A stretch of 64,000 bases of DNA from an uncultured Lachnospiraceae bacterium (lineage in GTDB: Bacteria > Bacillota > Clostridia > Lachnospirales > Lachnospiraceae), in NCBI GenBank assembly GCA_910586205.1, contig CAJUGD010000007.1, forward strand, positions 81,418 through 145,417, written 5' to 3'. Both the position numbers and the translations under genes were made by a program. Below are positions 51,119 through 58,684 of the stretch, piece after piece. The notes under the pieces were generated by a model. The model did not search any database. It was not told the DNA's origin and worked only from the letters and a program-made list of their open reading frames with translations. How positions within the stretch are numbered: the first letter of the stretch is position 1; every line of letters starts with the position of its first letter.

Positions 51119-51379
51119 AAAAATATGGTCGGACGATGCCTGGGAAGACTACCTCTACTGGCAGACTCAAGATAAAAAACACTAAAGCGGATCAACCAGC
51201 TCATCCATGATATCGAGCGGAATGGCTGTATGAAAGGGATCGGAAAGCCCGAACCCCTCTCCGGCGACCTGCAGGGCGAATACAGCCGCCGAATCAACGA
51301 AAAAGACCGCCTTGTCTACCATATGGAAAACGGGAGACTCTACATCTCCCACTGCAGAGGCCACTACGGAGATAAATAA
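51111..51379 (+). pseudogene. YoeB-family toxin, frameshifted
   Basis: The first 25 codons read MSEKIWSDDAWEDYLYWQTQDKKH then stop. In the -1 frame the rest of YoeB follows without interruption: LKRINQLIHDIERNG, GIGKPEPLSGDLQG, EYSRRINEKDRLVYH, ISHCRGHYGDK, including the residues equivalent to the catalytic Arg and C-terminal His. The break is at a run of six A (51174-51179); one more A would restore a ~89-aa protein. It is an inactivated toxin, an assembly error, or a case of slippage on the A-run. Confidence 0.85.
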
Positions 51380-51436
51380 TCCCAATCAATCCCTGCCTAT
51401 ATCCAAGGTGGGGATTGATCCCTCAATCCAAAACCA

Positions 51437-51620
51437 TCAGAAAATATCGAAATCCTCCTGCATTGCCAATTCCACGTAAGCCTCCGGACACCCATCATTC
51501 CGACTCTCCACATCCGTCCCCACATTCAGCCCCCACAGCTCGATCATCTTCGGCAGAACCTGGTAAATGGAAAACATCCCGAACCCATCCAGCCATTCCT
51601 CCGGCGTATCCGGGATAGAT
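51437..51620 (-). pseudogene. C-terminal remnant of an unrecognised small protein
   Basis: The minus frame encodes SIPDTPEEWLDGFGMFSIYQ, then VLPKMIELWGLNVGTDVESR, and ends AMQEDFDIF before TGA at 51437. It reads like real protein but has no start codon or ribosome binding site. From memory it recalls small phage tail-assembly proteins of clostridial prophages, at low confidence. It lies in the 414-bp gap between the broken toxin gene and aroD; nothing else was recognised there. Confidence 0.4.
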
Positions 51621-51793
51621 CGTCCGCTGGACCTATGTCAATACTTTCCCCGTGGTTTGAAGATTCATTGAAAGCCCGCAGAATAAGGCTTTTTTAAGAC
51701 TTGCAGAAAAATAGCCCTCCGAAACGGAAGGCTTATTTTGTATAAAAGTTTGTCCCTTTAGCCAGCAATACACACAATATTTCTCTGTACACG

Positions 51794-52555
51794 CTACTCT
51801 AAGTTTTTGTGGATCACCTCCAGAACCTCCCAAAGCTCCTTTGCCCCAGGCTGCCCGGGAGCTGACCTTTGCCCTATAGCTCCAAAGGTAAGAGCTGAAC
51901 CAAAGGTCTCACCTGTCAATCGGCTGACCATACCAATGGAAGACATGGCCATTGTAACAATCGGACATTCCAAGGCCTCGCTCATCTCCAATGTAACTGC
52001 CAGCAATGCCAGCACATCCCATTTCGACTGAGGCATCACTGCCAGTTTGGGAATGTCTGCTCCGGCCTGATACATTTTCTGCAGACGTGCTGCCATCTCC
52101 TCCTTGGCTGGAGTCTTAAAAAATTCATGGCTGGACATCATGACCCGCACACAGGCCCTGCGGGCTTCCTGAACAATCGGTTCTATCCTTTCTCCTGCGG
52201 TAGACAGCTCCAGATCCACCAAATCCACAGCCCCGCTTTTTATGGCGGCAGTCTTCAGTTCTATGTACTGCTCCAGGGGCAGGGATCTCTCCCCTCCCTC
52301 CTTTTCCGTGCGGAAGGTAAACAAAAGCGGTATATCCCCCAGCGCCTGTCTTAAGCAGCCAGCCAGCTTTATAACCTCCTCTGTCTTGGCAGCATCCTCA
52401 TACCAGTCCACCCGCCATTCCGCTATATCCACCGGAAGATCTGCAAACCCTTCTGCTGCTTTTAAAATCCCGTCTGCCGAAGAAGCTACGATTGGTACAC
52501 AGATCTTCGGTCTTCCCTGTCCGATTGCAATATTTCTTATCACTACTGGTTTCAT
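51794..52555 (-). CDS. aroD: Type I 3-dehydroquinate dehydratase
   Basis: 253 aa, normal for type I enzymes. Seen: ICVPIVASSADG, VDIAEWRVDWYED, PLLFTFRTEKEGGE, the catalytic histidine in VMMSSHEFFKTP and the Schiff-base lysine in IPKLAVMPQ, then MAMSSIGMVSRLTGETFGSALTFG. It dehydrates 3-dehydroquinate in the shikimate pathway. GGGAGG is 7 nt before the ATG. It is not in an aro operon here. Confidence 0.95.
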   Translation of the reverse strand: MKPVVIRNIAIGQGRPKICVPIVASSADGILKAAEGFADLPVDIAEWRVDWYEDAAKTEEVIKLAGCLRQALGDIPLLFTFRTEKEGGERSLPLEQYIELKTAAIKSGAVDLVDLELSTAGERIEPIVQEARRACVRVMMSSHEFFKTPAKEEMAARLQKMYQAGADIPKLAVMPQSKWDVLALLAVTLEMSEALECPIVTMAMSSIGMVSRLTGETFGSALTFGAIGQRSAPGQPGAKELWEVLEVIHKNLE

Positions 52556-52732
52556 CTGATTCCTCCCTTCCGGATCTATCCTATTCCTGTTTCTCCTTTT
52601 CCATGTTTTGTAAAAGATATCAGGGGCAAAATATCTTTGACCTCTGCAGCTTTTAAAAAAAAGTATAGCATAATTATCCTTTTTTGTATACTCCTGCCAC
52701 CATATCCTTGAGTTTTTCTATTTCCATAACAA

Positions 52733-52772
52733 TAAAAAGCCCCCTGACGAAGATTCCCTCGCCAGGAGACCC
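52733..52772 (-). terminator. Terminator of the SASP gene
   Basis: Minus strand GTCTCCTGGCGA pairs along its full length (with G-U pairs) with TCGTCAGGGGGC, followed by TTTTTATT. Confidence 0.82.
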
Positions 52773-52824
52773 TTTTTCCAGATAATCTTAGTGTCTAACT
52801 ACTTTTATCTGCTTTCTGCCTGAT

Positions 52825-53031
52825 TTACTTACCGGCCATCTGCTTTTCCTGAGCTTCGATCATCTTCTTGACCATATAACCGCCCACAGAACCGTTCTGT
52901 GCAGAAGTCAGGTTGCCGTTGTAACCGTTAGATAACGGAACTCCCAGCTCCTGTGCCACTTCCATTTTAAAACGATCCAGTGCCTCTTTTGCCTCCGGTA
53001 CTTCAGCTCTGTTAGAAGATCTGCTTGCCAT
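52825..53031 (-). CDS. Alpha/beta-type small acid-soluble spore protein
   Basis: 68 aa. VPEAKEALDRFKMEVAQELGVPL carries the GPR protease recognition region, and GNLTSAQNGSVGGYMVKKMIEAQE is the conserved DNA-binding second half. SASPs coat and protect forespore DNA and are degraded on germination. The start is ATG 53029-53031 with AGGAGG 9 nt upstream; a longer frame adds 41 residues including the leader. A forespore sigma-G promoter is expected; a loose GTATT ... CATATACTA match lies about 95-120 nt upstream. Confidence 0.93.
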   Translation of the reverse strand: MASRSSNRAEVPEAKEALDRFKMEVAQELGVPLSNGYNGNLTSAQNGSVGGYMVKKMIEAQEKQMAGK

Positions 53032-53055
53032 GATAAAAGCCCTCCTTTTCTTGTT

Positions 53056-53075
53056 AGCCTGCCGCAAGGCAGGCT
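53056..53075 (-). promoter_or_regulatory. Leader hairpin of the SASP gene
   Basis: AGCCTGCC, 4-nt loop, GGCAGGCT, immediately 5' of the SASP ribosome binding site. Probably an mRNA-stabilising structure. Confidence 0.55.
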
Positions 53076-53230
53076 CTTTCAAGAAAGGTTCTGCCCCACG
53101 ACTTGTTTGTTTTTTGTTACGCTCATAGTATATGTCCTCAAAAAAATAATACACTAGAAGCTTCTGCGTAATCTGTCAGAAATTTGAAGCTTTTTATCAT
53201 GGCTGGAAATCTCAATGAATCGTTTCTTTC

Positions 53231-54286
53231 TTATATAGTAGTAAAATGATAAATCGTAGTAGTTCTGTATTCTTCCCCTGCTTTCAAAAACGGCGATGGG
53301 AACTTCGGCTGATTGACGGCATCCGGATAATGCTGCGTTTCAAAGCAATATCCATGGCGGGCCTGGTACTCCACTCCATCCTTTCCGATTCCATCCAGCA
53401 TATTGCCTGTATAGAACTGTACACCAGGCAAATCTGTATAAACCTCCATCACACGTCCGCTGGCCTCATCCACAGCCTTTAAAGACAAGCACAGCTCTCC
53501 GGCCGGATGATTCAGCGCCCAGTTGTGATCATATCCTTTTCCGAAGATCAGCGGTTCATAATCCGCTCCAATATCCTGTCCGATTGGCTTTAAGGACGTA
53601 AAATCCATGGGAGTTCCCTTTACCGCCACCAGCTCTCCGGTAGGAATGGAATCTTTATCCGTAATTGTAAAGAAATCCGCATCAATCCACACCTTCTGAT
53701 TCAGCACGCTGCCTGATTGATGGCCCGCCAGGTTAAAATATGCATGGTTAGTAAAATTTGCCACAGTATCTGCATCTGCTTTCATAAAATAATCCAGACG
53801 GAGGCTGTTATCCTTTGTCAAAGTATAGCTAACTTTAATATCAGCATTTCCCGGATATCCCTGATCTCCGTCAGGGCTGAACAGCGAAAAGCTTATCCTG
53901 GTCCCATCTTCGATTTCTTCTACTTTCGTATCCCACAAGCGGTTTCGGTAAAAATCCAAACCGCTGTGCAGGTTGTGGCGATCTCCTGAATTTATATCCA
54001 AGGTATAGGTATGACCGTTAAGAGAAAAAGCTGCACCTCCGATCCGGTTGGCATTGCGCCCCACAATCTCCCCCAAATGGCCGGATAAAGTCAGACAGCG
54101 CTCCGGCGTGTCTCTCCCCAAAAGAATATCTGCCATGCCTCCATTCTTATCCGGCACAACCATGGAAAGCCAGATACCGCCTAAATTAGTAAATGACGCA
54201 GATACACCGTTTTCATTGGTCAGAATGTATTTCTCTGCCTTCTCACCATTTTTTAATGTGCCAAAATCTTCTTTTTTCCACCCCAT
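53231..54286 (-). CDS. galM: Aldose 1-epimerase (galactose mutarotase)
   Basis: 351 aa, full family length. GRNANRIGGAAFSLNGH, the catalytic histidine region in NFTNHAYFNLAGH, GKGYDHNWAL and the C-terminal TDLPGVQFYTGNML with RHGYCFETQHYPDA are classic GalM motifs. It interconverts alpha and beta anomers of galactose or glucose in the cytosol. AGGAGG is about 10 nt before the ATG. No other Leloir genes are adjacent. Confidence 0.95.
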   Translation of the reverse strand: MGWKKEDFGTLKNGEKAEKYILTNENGVSASFTNLGGIWLSMVVPDKNGGMADILLGRDTPERCLTLSGHLGEIVGRNANRIGGAAFSLNGHTYTLDINSGDRHNLHSGLDFYRNRLWDTKVEEIEDGTRISFSLFSPDGDQGYPGNADIKVSYTLTKDNSLRLDYFMKADADTVANFTNHAYFNLAGHQSGSVLNQKVWIDADFFTITDKDSIPTGELVAVKGTPMDFTSLKPIGQDIGADYEPLIFGKGYDHNWALNHPAGELCLSLKAVDEASGRVMEVYTDLPGVQFYTGNMLDGIGKDGVEYQARHGYCFETQHYPDAVNQPKFPSPFLKAGEEYRTTTIYHFTTI

Positions 54287-54393
54287 AAGCCAAAATCCTC
54301 CTTTATATGATTGTAAATATTAGTTTAAACCATTATCATTATATCGCAAGACCTTCTATTCGTAAAGGGAAGACATAGGGAGTAAGAAAATGT

Positions 54394-54714
54394 TCAGCCG
54401 TTTTTTAGTTTATATTCTGTCCCCCACGCCACCATAGCGTCTAAAACAGTTTTTAGACTATATCCTGTTTCCGTTAAAGTATATTCTACCCGCGGCGGTA
54501 CTTCCGGATATACTTTTCGGGTAAGCAGCCCTCTATCTTCCATTGAGCGCAAATTTGCAGTTAAAACTTTTTGGGATATGTTCCCAACAGATTTTTTTAT
54601 TTCCCCAAATCGTTTTGTACCGTCTAATAAATCACGGATAATCAGCACTTTCCAGCGGTCACTGATAAGCATTAACGTGGTTTCTACCGGGCAGGCAGGT
54701 AAATTTTTTTCCAT
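54394..54714 (-). CDS. HxlR-family transcriptional regulator
   Basis: 106 aa. CPVETTLMLISDRWKVLIIRDLL and RFGEIKKSVGNISQKVLTANLRSMEDRGLLTRKVY are diagnostic of HxlR/MarR-like winged helices, including the single conserved N-terminal cysteine that in some members senses electrophiles, quinones or aldehydes. GAGGG lies 7 nt before the ATG. It is divergent from the ferredoxin-stub/macrodomain/sirtuin cluster and is the likely regulator of it. Confidence 0.9.
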   Translation of the reverse strand: MEKNLPACPVETTLMLISDRWKVLIIRDLLDGTKRFGEIKKSVGNISQKVLTANLRSMEDRGLLTRKVYPEVPPRVEYTLTETGYSLKTVLDAMVAWGTEYKLKNG

Positions 54715-54740
54715 GAAAAACCCTCATTTCTTCACAATAG

Positions 54741-54932
54741 TTTCTTTTCGGTAACTATAGCACAATAAAGTGCTTACTTTACGTTTTTGCTCTACGGATA
54801 TATTATAATCTTGCAAGCGAAAAAAAACAAGCCGCAGACAAAACCAAAAAAAGAAAACAGGAACATTGTCTGCATTGTGGAAAATGTAAAGAAATATGCC
54901 CCTTGCAGGCAGTAGAAAGGAGAACGTTATGA
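54741..54932 (+). pseudogene. 3' stub of a 4Fe-4S ferredoxin-like gene
   Basis: An open frame from after TAG at 54738-54740 to TGA at 54930-54932 ends with EHCLHCGKCKEICPLQAV, a C-x2-C-x2-C-x3-C-P cluster motif. There is no usable start, and a TATAAT-like box (54804-54809) lies inside the frame. The TGA overlaps the ATG of the macrodomain gene (ATGA), so the lost gene was once translationally coupled to it. The 5' part is deleted. Confidence 0.6.
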
Positions 54933-55702
54933 CACAGACAGAAAGGCTCACTTTTCTGATAAACTATCTTCAAAGTGAAAATAACGAATTAAAATCAATA
55001 GATATTCCTGCACAGGACACAGCAAGGAAACGTCTTTTTCGTTCCCTTATGAACATTCGACCGCCAAAAACAGTTTCAAAAGAATTTTTGGACGTGCAGG
55101 ACGCATATTTACAGGAAGAATCTACTCAAAAAGGTATTATCTCATTATCAGATATTCCACCAGCCGGACCGGGAATTTATTTATGGCAGGGCGATATTAC
55201 CCGTCTGTCCGTGGATGCTGTCGTAAATGCGGCTAACAGTGCCATGTTAGGCTGTTTCATTCCCTGTCACGGGTGTATAGACAATGCGATACATTCTGCC
55301 GCAGGCGTAGAGCTTCGTCTGGAATGTTCCCGTATCATGGAAAAGCAGAAAGCAGAAGAACCTACGGGAAAAGCAAAAATCACAAAAGCCTATAATCTTC
55401 CATGCCGTTACGTTCTTCACACGGTTGGTCCGATTATCCACGGGGCAGTTACCGTGAAAGACCAAAACCTGTTATCAGGCTGTTACCGTTCCTGTCTGGA
55501 ACTTGCAGCAGCCTATCAGTTGAAAAGTATCGCCTTTTGCTGTATCTCTACAGGAGAGTTTCATTTTCCCAATGAAAAAGCTGCCGAAATAGCAATACAG
55601 ACGGTACAGGACTATCAGAAGGAAAATCAAAACAGTCCGGAGGTGGTTTTTAATGTATTCAAAGACAGCGACTACAAAATCTATAAGCAGTTATTGGGAT
55701 AA
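54929..55702 (+). CDS. Zinc-type macrodomain protein (SirTM-associated ADP-ribose hydrolase)
   Basis: 257 aa. A helical N-terminal extension (about 1-85) precedes the macro fold: YLWQGDITRLSVDAVVNAANSAMLG, then CFIPCHGCIDNAIHSAAG with the Cys/His zinc ligands of this subgroup, TGKAKITKAYNLP, YVLHTVGP and ISTGEFHFPNEKAAEIA. In known operons this enzyme removes the ADP-ribose placed by SirTM on a lipoylated GcvH-like carrier. GGAG is 8 nt before ATG 54929. The sirtuin start lies inside its last 50 bp. Confidence 0.9.
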   Translation: MTQTERLTFLINYLQSENNELKSIDIPAQDTARKRLFRSLMNIRPPKTVSKEFLDVQDAYLQEESTQKGIISLSDIPPAGPGIYLWQGDITRLSVDAVVNAANSAMLGCFIPCHGCIDNAIHSAAGVELRLECSRIMEKQKAEEPTGKAKITKAYNLPCRYVLHTVGPIIHGAVTVKDQNLLSGCYRSCLELAAAYQLKSIAFCCISTGEFHFPNEKAAEIAIQTVQDYQKENQNSPEVVFNVFKDSDYKIYKQLLG

Positions 55703-56552
55703 TACACAGGTAAGGCGCTCCTTAGAAAAAGTGAAAAAGAAAATTGAAAATGCCGACGCGGTTGTAATCGGCGCAGGTGCGGGACTGTCTGCTTCTGCAG
55801 GATTTACCTATTCCGGGAAACGCTTTGAAGATAATTTTGCGGACTTCATAGAAAAATATGGTTTCAAGGATATGTATTCCGCAGGCTTTTACCCATACAA
55901 GACATTAGAGGAACATTGGGCGTATTGGAGCCGTTACATTTTTATCAACCGTTACCAAAATACGCCGAAACCCGTTTATAATGATTTATACAATCTGGTA
56001 CGGGACAAAGACTATTTTGTTTTGACGACCAATGTAGACCACTGTTTCCAAAAGGCGGGTTTTGATAAACACAGACTGTTTTATACGCAGGGCGATTATG
56101 GGTTGTGGCAATGCGGGGAGCCTTGTCACGACACGACTTACGATAATGAAGCCATTATTAAGAAAATGGTTGCCGAACAGGAAAATATGCGTATTCCGTC
56201 CGGGCTAATCCCCCATTGCCCCGTATGTGGTGCGCCTATGTCAATGAATTTAAGGGCAGACAGTACCTTTGTTGAAGATAGCGGCTGGCATACAGCGGCC
56301 AAACGGTATCAAGACTTTATACGCTGTCATAAAGAATTAGACATTTTATATCTGGAATTGGGCGTTGGCGGCAATACGCCGGGAATTATCAAATACCCAT
56401 TCTGGCAAATGACATATAGCAATCCCAATGCTGCTTATGTATGCATCAATCTATCCGAAGCTTATATTCCGGCAGAAATCAAGAAACAGTCTATTGGTAT
56501 TGGTAAGGATATTGGGGAGATTTTGAAACAGCTTACAGAAAACACACTTTAG
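55653..56552 (+). CDS. Class M sirtuin (SirTM), protein ADP-ribosyltransferase
   Basis: 299 aa. Sir2-like NAD site VVIGAGAGLSASAGFTYSG (about 38-56), TTNVDHCFQKAG, then TQGDYGLWQC where deacetylase sirtuins have the catalytic His; SirTM enzymes carry Gln there and act as ADP-ribosyltransferases. Zinc ligands are CGEPCHD and CPVCGAPM. The ATG has GGAGG 9 nt upstream and lies 50 bp inside the macrodomain gene. In described operons a GcvH-like carrier and lipoate ligase LplA2 accompany it; neither is visible here. Confidence 0.9.
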   Translation: MYSKTATTKSISSYWDNTQVRRSLEKVKKKIENADAVVIGAGAGLSASAGFTYSGKRFEDNFADFIEKYGFKDMYSAGFYPYKTLEEHWAYWSRYIFINRYQNTPKPVYNDLYNLVRDKDYFVLTTNVDHCFQKAGFDKHRLFYTQGDYGLWQCGEPCHDTTYDNEAIIKKMVAEQENMRIPSGLIPHCPVCGAPMSMNLRADSTFVEDSGWHTAAKRYQDFIRCHKELDILYLELGVGGNTPGIIKYPFWQMTYSNPNAAYVCINLSEAYIPAEIKKQSIGIGKDIGEILKQLTENTL

Positions 56553-56584
56553 TTAGATAAAAATTCATCCTATATTTTTTTGCC

Positions 56585-56627
56585 GTCAGAAGCAGTTGCC
56601 GAGGATTCCTCGGTAACTGCTTCTGAC
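56585..56627. repeat. 43-bp near-perfect palindrome after the SirTM gene
   Basis: Arms 56585-56605 and 56607-56627 are complementary at 20 of 21 positions. GTCAGAAGCAGTT and AACTGCTTCTGAC form the outer part. There is no T-run, so it is not a standard terminator. It may be a stability hairpin or a scar of a mobile element. Confidence 0.7.
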
Positions 56628-56662
56628 TCTAACTCTCCACTAGCAAAATTATGCAAGAGCAC

Positions 56663-56968
56663 TCATCCTGCAACCCTTTTCATCCTCCGGTAAATCTCCA
56701 GCCCATCCTTTTTCCCAAAAGTCTTCACGGAATCCAGATACAGAATCTTTTTCCCCGACCCTTTCTCCAGCAGTCCCTCACCGCCATAAATCCCTGGTCT
56801 CTGCTGACAATGGCCGCCTTTCCCGAATACCCGCTCCCAAAGATCTCCCCTGCCTTTGTGGCTATGTAAAAATCCAGACCATTCTTTCCTGTCTTTTTCA
56901 GTTTGCATATATCCAGCCCCTTTCAGGCCTTCACTTCCCACGTTTTCAAAGTCAATCAAGAAATACAT
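56663..56968 (-). pseudogene. Remnant of an NYN/PIN-like RNase-domain protein
   Basis: The start MYFLIDFENVGSEGLKG is a typical NYN/PIN first strand with its catalytic aspartate. The frame then loses sense, but a shifted frame continues GLDFYIATKAGEIFGSGYSG and AAIVSRDQGFMAV, the later acidic motifs. About 40-50 residues between the two parts are missing. So an internal deletion plus frameshift has destroyed the gene. The rest of 56970-57150 shows nothing recognisable. Confidence 0.62.
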
Positions 56969-57149
56969 GTTCCGTCCTCCAGATCAAAGTATTACATCAA
57001 ATAACTATGAAAAAACACACAAGATGGGGAGAAAAATGATGAACTTTTTGCGAATAGCTTTTTTTGATGGGGATTTGGTCGGGTTGCGGAAAAATGGATG
57101 GATTTTGGCTATCCGTAGAAAATCCCAGGAAGGCAGCCCTATCTGCCAA

Positions 57150-57182
57150 GAATAAAAAGAAGAAGGCTCTCGAAAGAGCCTC
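57150..57182 (-). terminator. Terminator of the second Rpn-family gene
   Basis: Minus strand GGCTCTTTCGAGAGCC followed by TTCTTCTTTTTATT. Confidence 0.75.
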
Positions 57183-57245
57183 CGTGTCTGTCTTGCTTGT
57201 CTGAGATACAGCGCATGGCTTAGATAGTTGCGCCAAACAAGGCCA

Positions 57246-58060
57246 TCATACTTTTCCTACCCAAGACAAAATTGTTTCTGGCGGGAGCTCCAGGATCTCC
57301 GCTATTTCTTCCGAAGAAGCTCCTCTTTTCCGCATATTGGATGCAGTCTTCATCGCCCGCTTCAGATCGCCTTCCTCGCGGCCTTCCTGTTTTTTCTCAT
57401 ATCCAAACTGCTCTACAGCCTTTTCCTGGCTAAACAATGCCATCATGATGCTGACCACCTCCTTCTCATGGGCTGCCAAATACTCTCTTAACACATCCTT
57501 ATCCTTGCAGATACGGATCCACCGTCCTCCCCAGCAGCTTTGCCTGCTCCTGGTACACCTTTGTAAAAGCCACGTACTGGCTGATGATGTCTCCGTCTCC
57601 GTAGAGCATCTTTACTTTGGCTTCCAGATACCCTTTCTCCCCGCCGAAAAATTCCTCGGACAGACTTAAATACTCCGGCTTATCCTGGCGCTCTCCGGTG
57701 AAGATCACATAAAACTCCGGACGGGGCAGCTCTAACTTCCTGCTTCCGTAGCGGTTCTGCTTCGTGTCCTCAATATACCTGTTCCATGTCTGGGCCAGGT
57801 ACAAAAGAACCCTGATGATGATATTGACGCTCCAGGTTGACTGACTTTCCACCATGATGATCACCCGGCCGCCGTTGCGAAAGGCCAGATCATTATAAAG
57901 GTCATCTGTCAGGACATTCTGGATCATCACATCCGTTAAGTCATCCTCCGTGGCCTGCGTATCCTCCGGGTGCAGGGCCTGATAAAGCTGGAGGAGGTAT
58001 CTCTTATCCCCGAACAGATTTGAGAACACGCATTGTTGTCTTTCTGTTTTTATTATAACC
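57246..58060 (-). pseudogene. Second Rpn/PD-(D/E)XK-family gene, broken
   Basis: Part one (to the TAA near 57499) reads VFSNLFGDKRYLLQLYQALH, DVMIQNVLTDDLYNDLAF, GGRVIIMVESQSTW (metal-binding E-x-Q strand), NIIIRVLLYLAQTW and LPRPEFYVIFTGERQ. After a frameshift near 57510-57520 the family's C-terminus continues in another frame: ICKDKDVLREYL, AHEKEVVSIMMALFSQEKAV, RGASSEEIAEILELPPETI. The N-terminus also lacks a proper start: family sequence begins abruptly around 58045. Likely inactive. Confidence 0.75.
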
Positions 58061-58138
58061 AAAAGCTGCGTAGAAAACAATAGCTTTTTAGTGTATGGCG
58101 TGCAGGGGAAAATCTCCCCTGCATGATCGCAAACAAGA

Positions 58139-58684
58139 TCAGTTTCTGGTATTCCTATCTTGGCCGTTGCCTTTTGTCGGCTCAAGAGGATTCGTACCCC
58201 AGACAATGGAAATCTCCTCACTATACTGCTCAAGGATTAGATTCTTTATAGCGGCATTAAGCAGCTCTGAAGCTGTCACCATGCCACTTTCTTTTGTTGT
58301 AGTTTCTTTCTCTGCAGAGAAATTTCTGCTGAGCTTGGTTCCCGTTTCCTCAGTGGGATTCTGCATCTTCACTTCTGGAGCGGATGTTGGGGACTCCAGA
58401 ACCGTGACAACTCCCTGGTGCTGGATGTTCAGATGGTCTGCGAATTTATCATCCGTAAGACGGATGCCCATTGCGCTCGGAGTGATGGTTTCGCAGAGAT
58501 AGTCGGTCTTGTCTTCTGTGTTTTCTGTTGCTGCAATGAAAAAGAACGGGATACCAGCGGGAATTCCGCCTGGCAGCTGTTTCCTTTTATCTCTGTTTCT
58601 GTGCAGATATGTATTTTTTCTGAAGATCTGTAGAAAGGTCTTCCAAATCAAGCATGCCCACCATCGCCAGTGCATCATTGACAT
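58139..58684 (-). CDS. Hypothetical protein, unrecognised, start uncertain
   Basis: A frame of up to 181 codons; the first ~40 overlap the 3' end of the sigma-like gene and may not be translated. The middle and end (TDDKFADHLNIQHQGVVTV, ESGMVTASELLNAAIKNLIL, EQYSEEISIVWGTNPLE) read as soluble, acidic protein. No good start with a ribosome binding site was found. It lies between the sigma-like gene and the broken Rpn-family gene, both decaying, so it may itself be a remnant. Confidence 0.35.
   Translation of the reverse strand: MSMMHWRWWACLIWKTFLQIFRKNTYLHRNRDKRKQLPGGIPAGIPFFFIAATENTEDKTDYLCETITPSAMGIRLTDDKFADHLNIQHQGVVTVLESPTSAPEVKMQNPTEETGTKLSRNFSAEKETTTKESGMVTASELLNAAIKNLILEQYSEEISIVWGTNPLEPTKGNGQDRNTRN

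Noticed and set aside
52680..52735. 17-codon frame MEIEKLKDMVAGVYKKG just after the SASP terminator
   Set aside because: No ribosome binding site, starts within a few bases of the terminator T-run, and too short to separate from chance.
54715..54830. HxlR operator between the divergent HxlR and macro genes
   Set aside because: AAGCACTTTATTGTGCT looks symmetric, but HxlR operators vary and the promoter boxes on the minus strand are unclear, so it was not listed as a feature.
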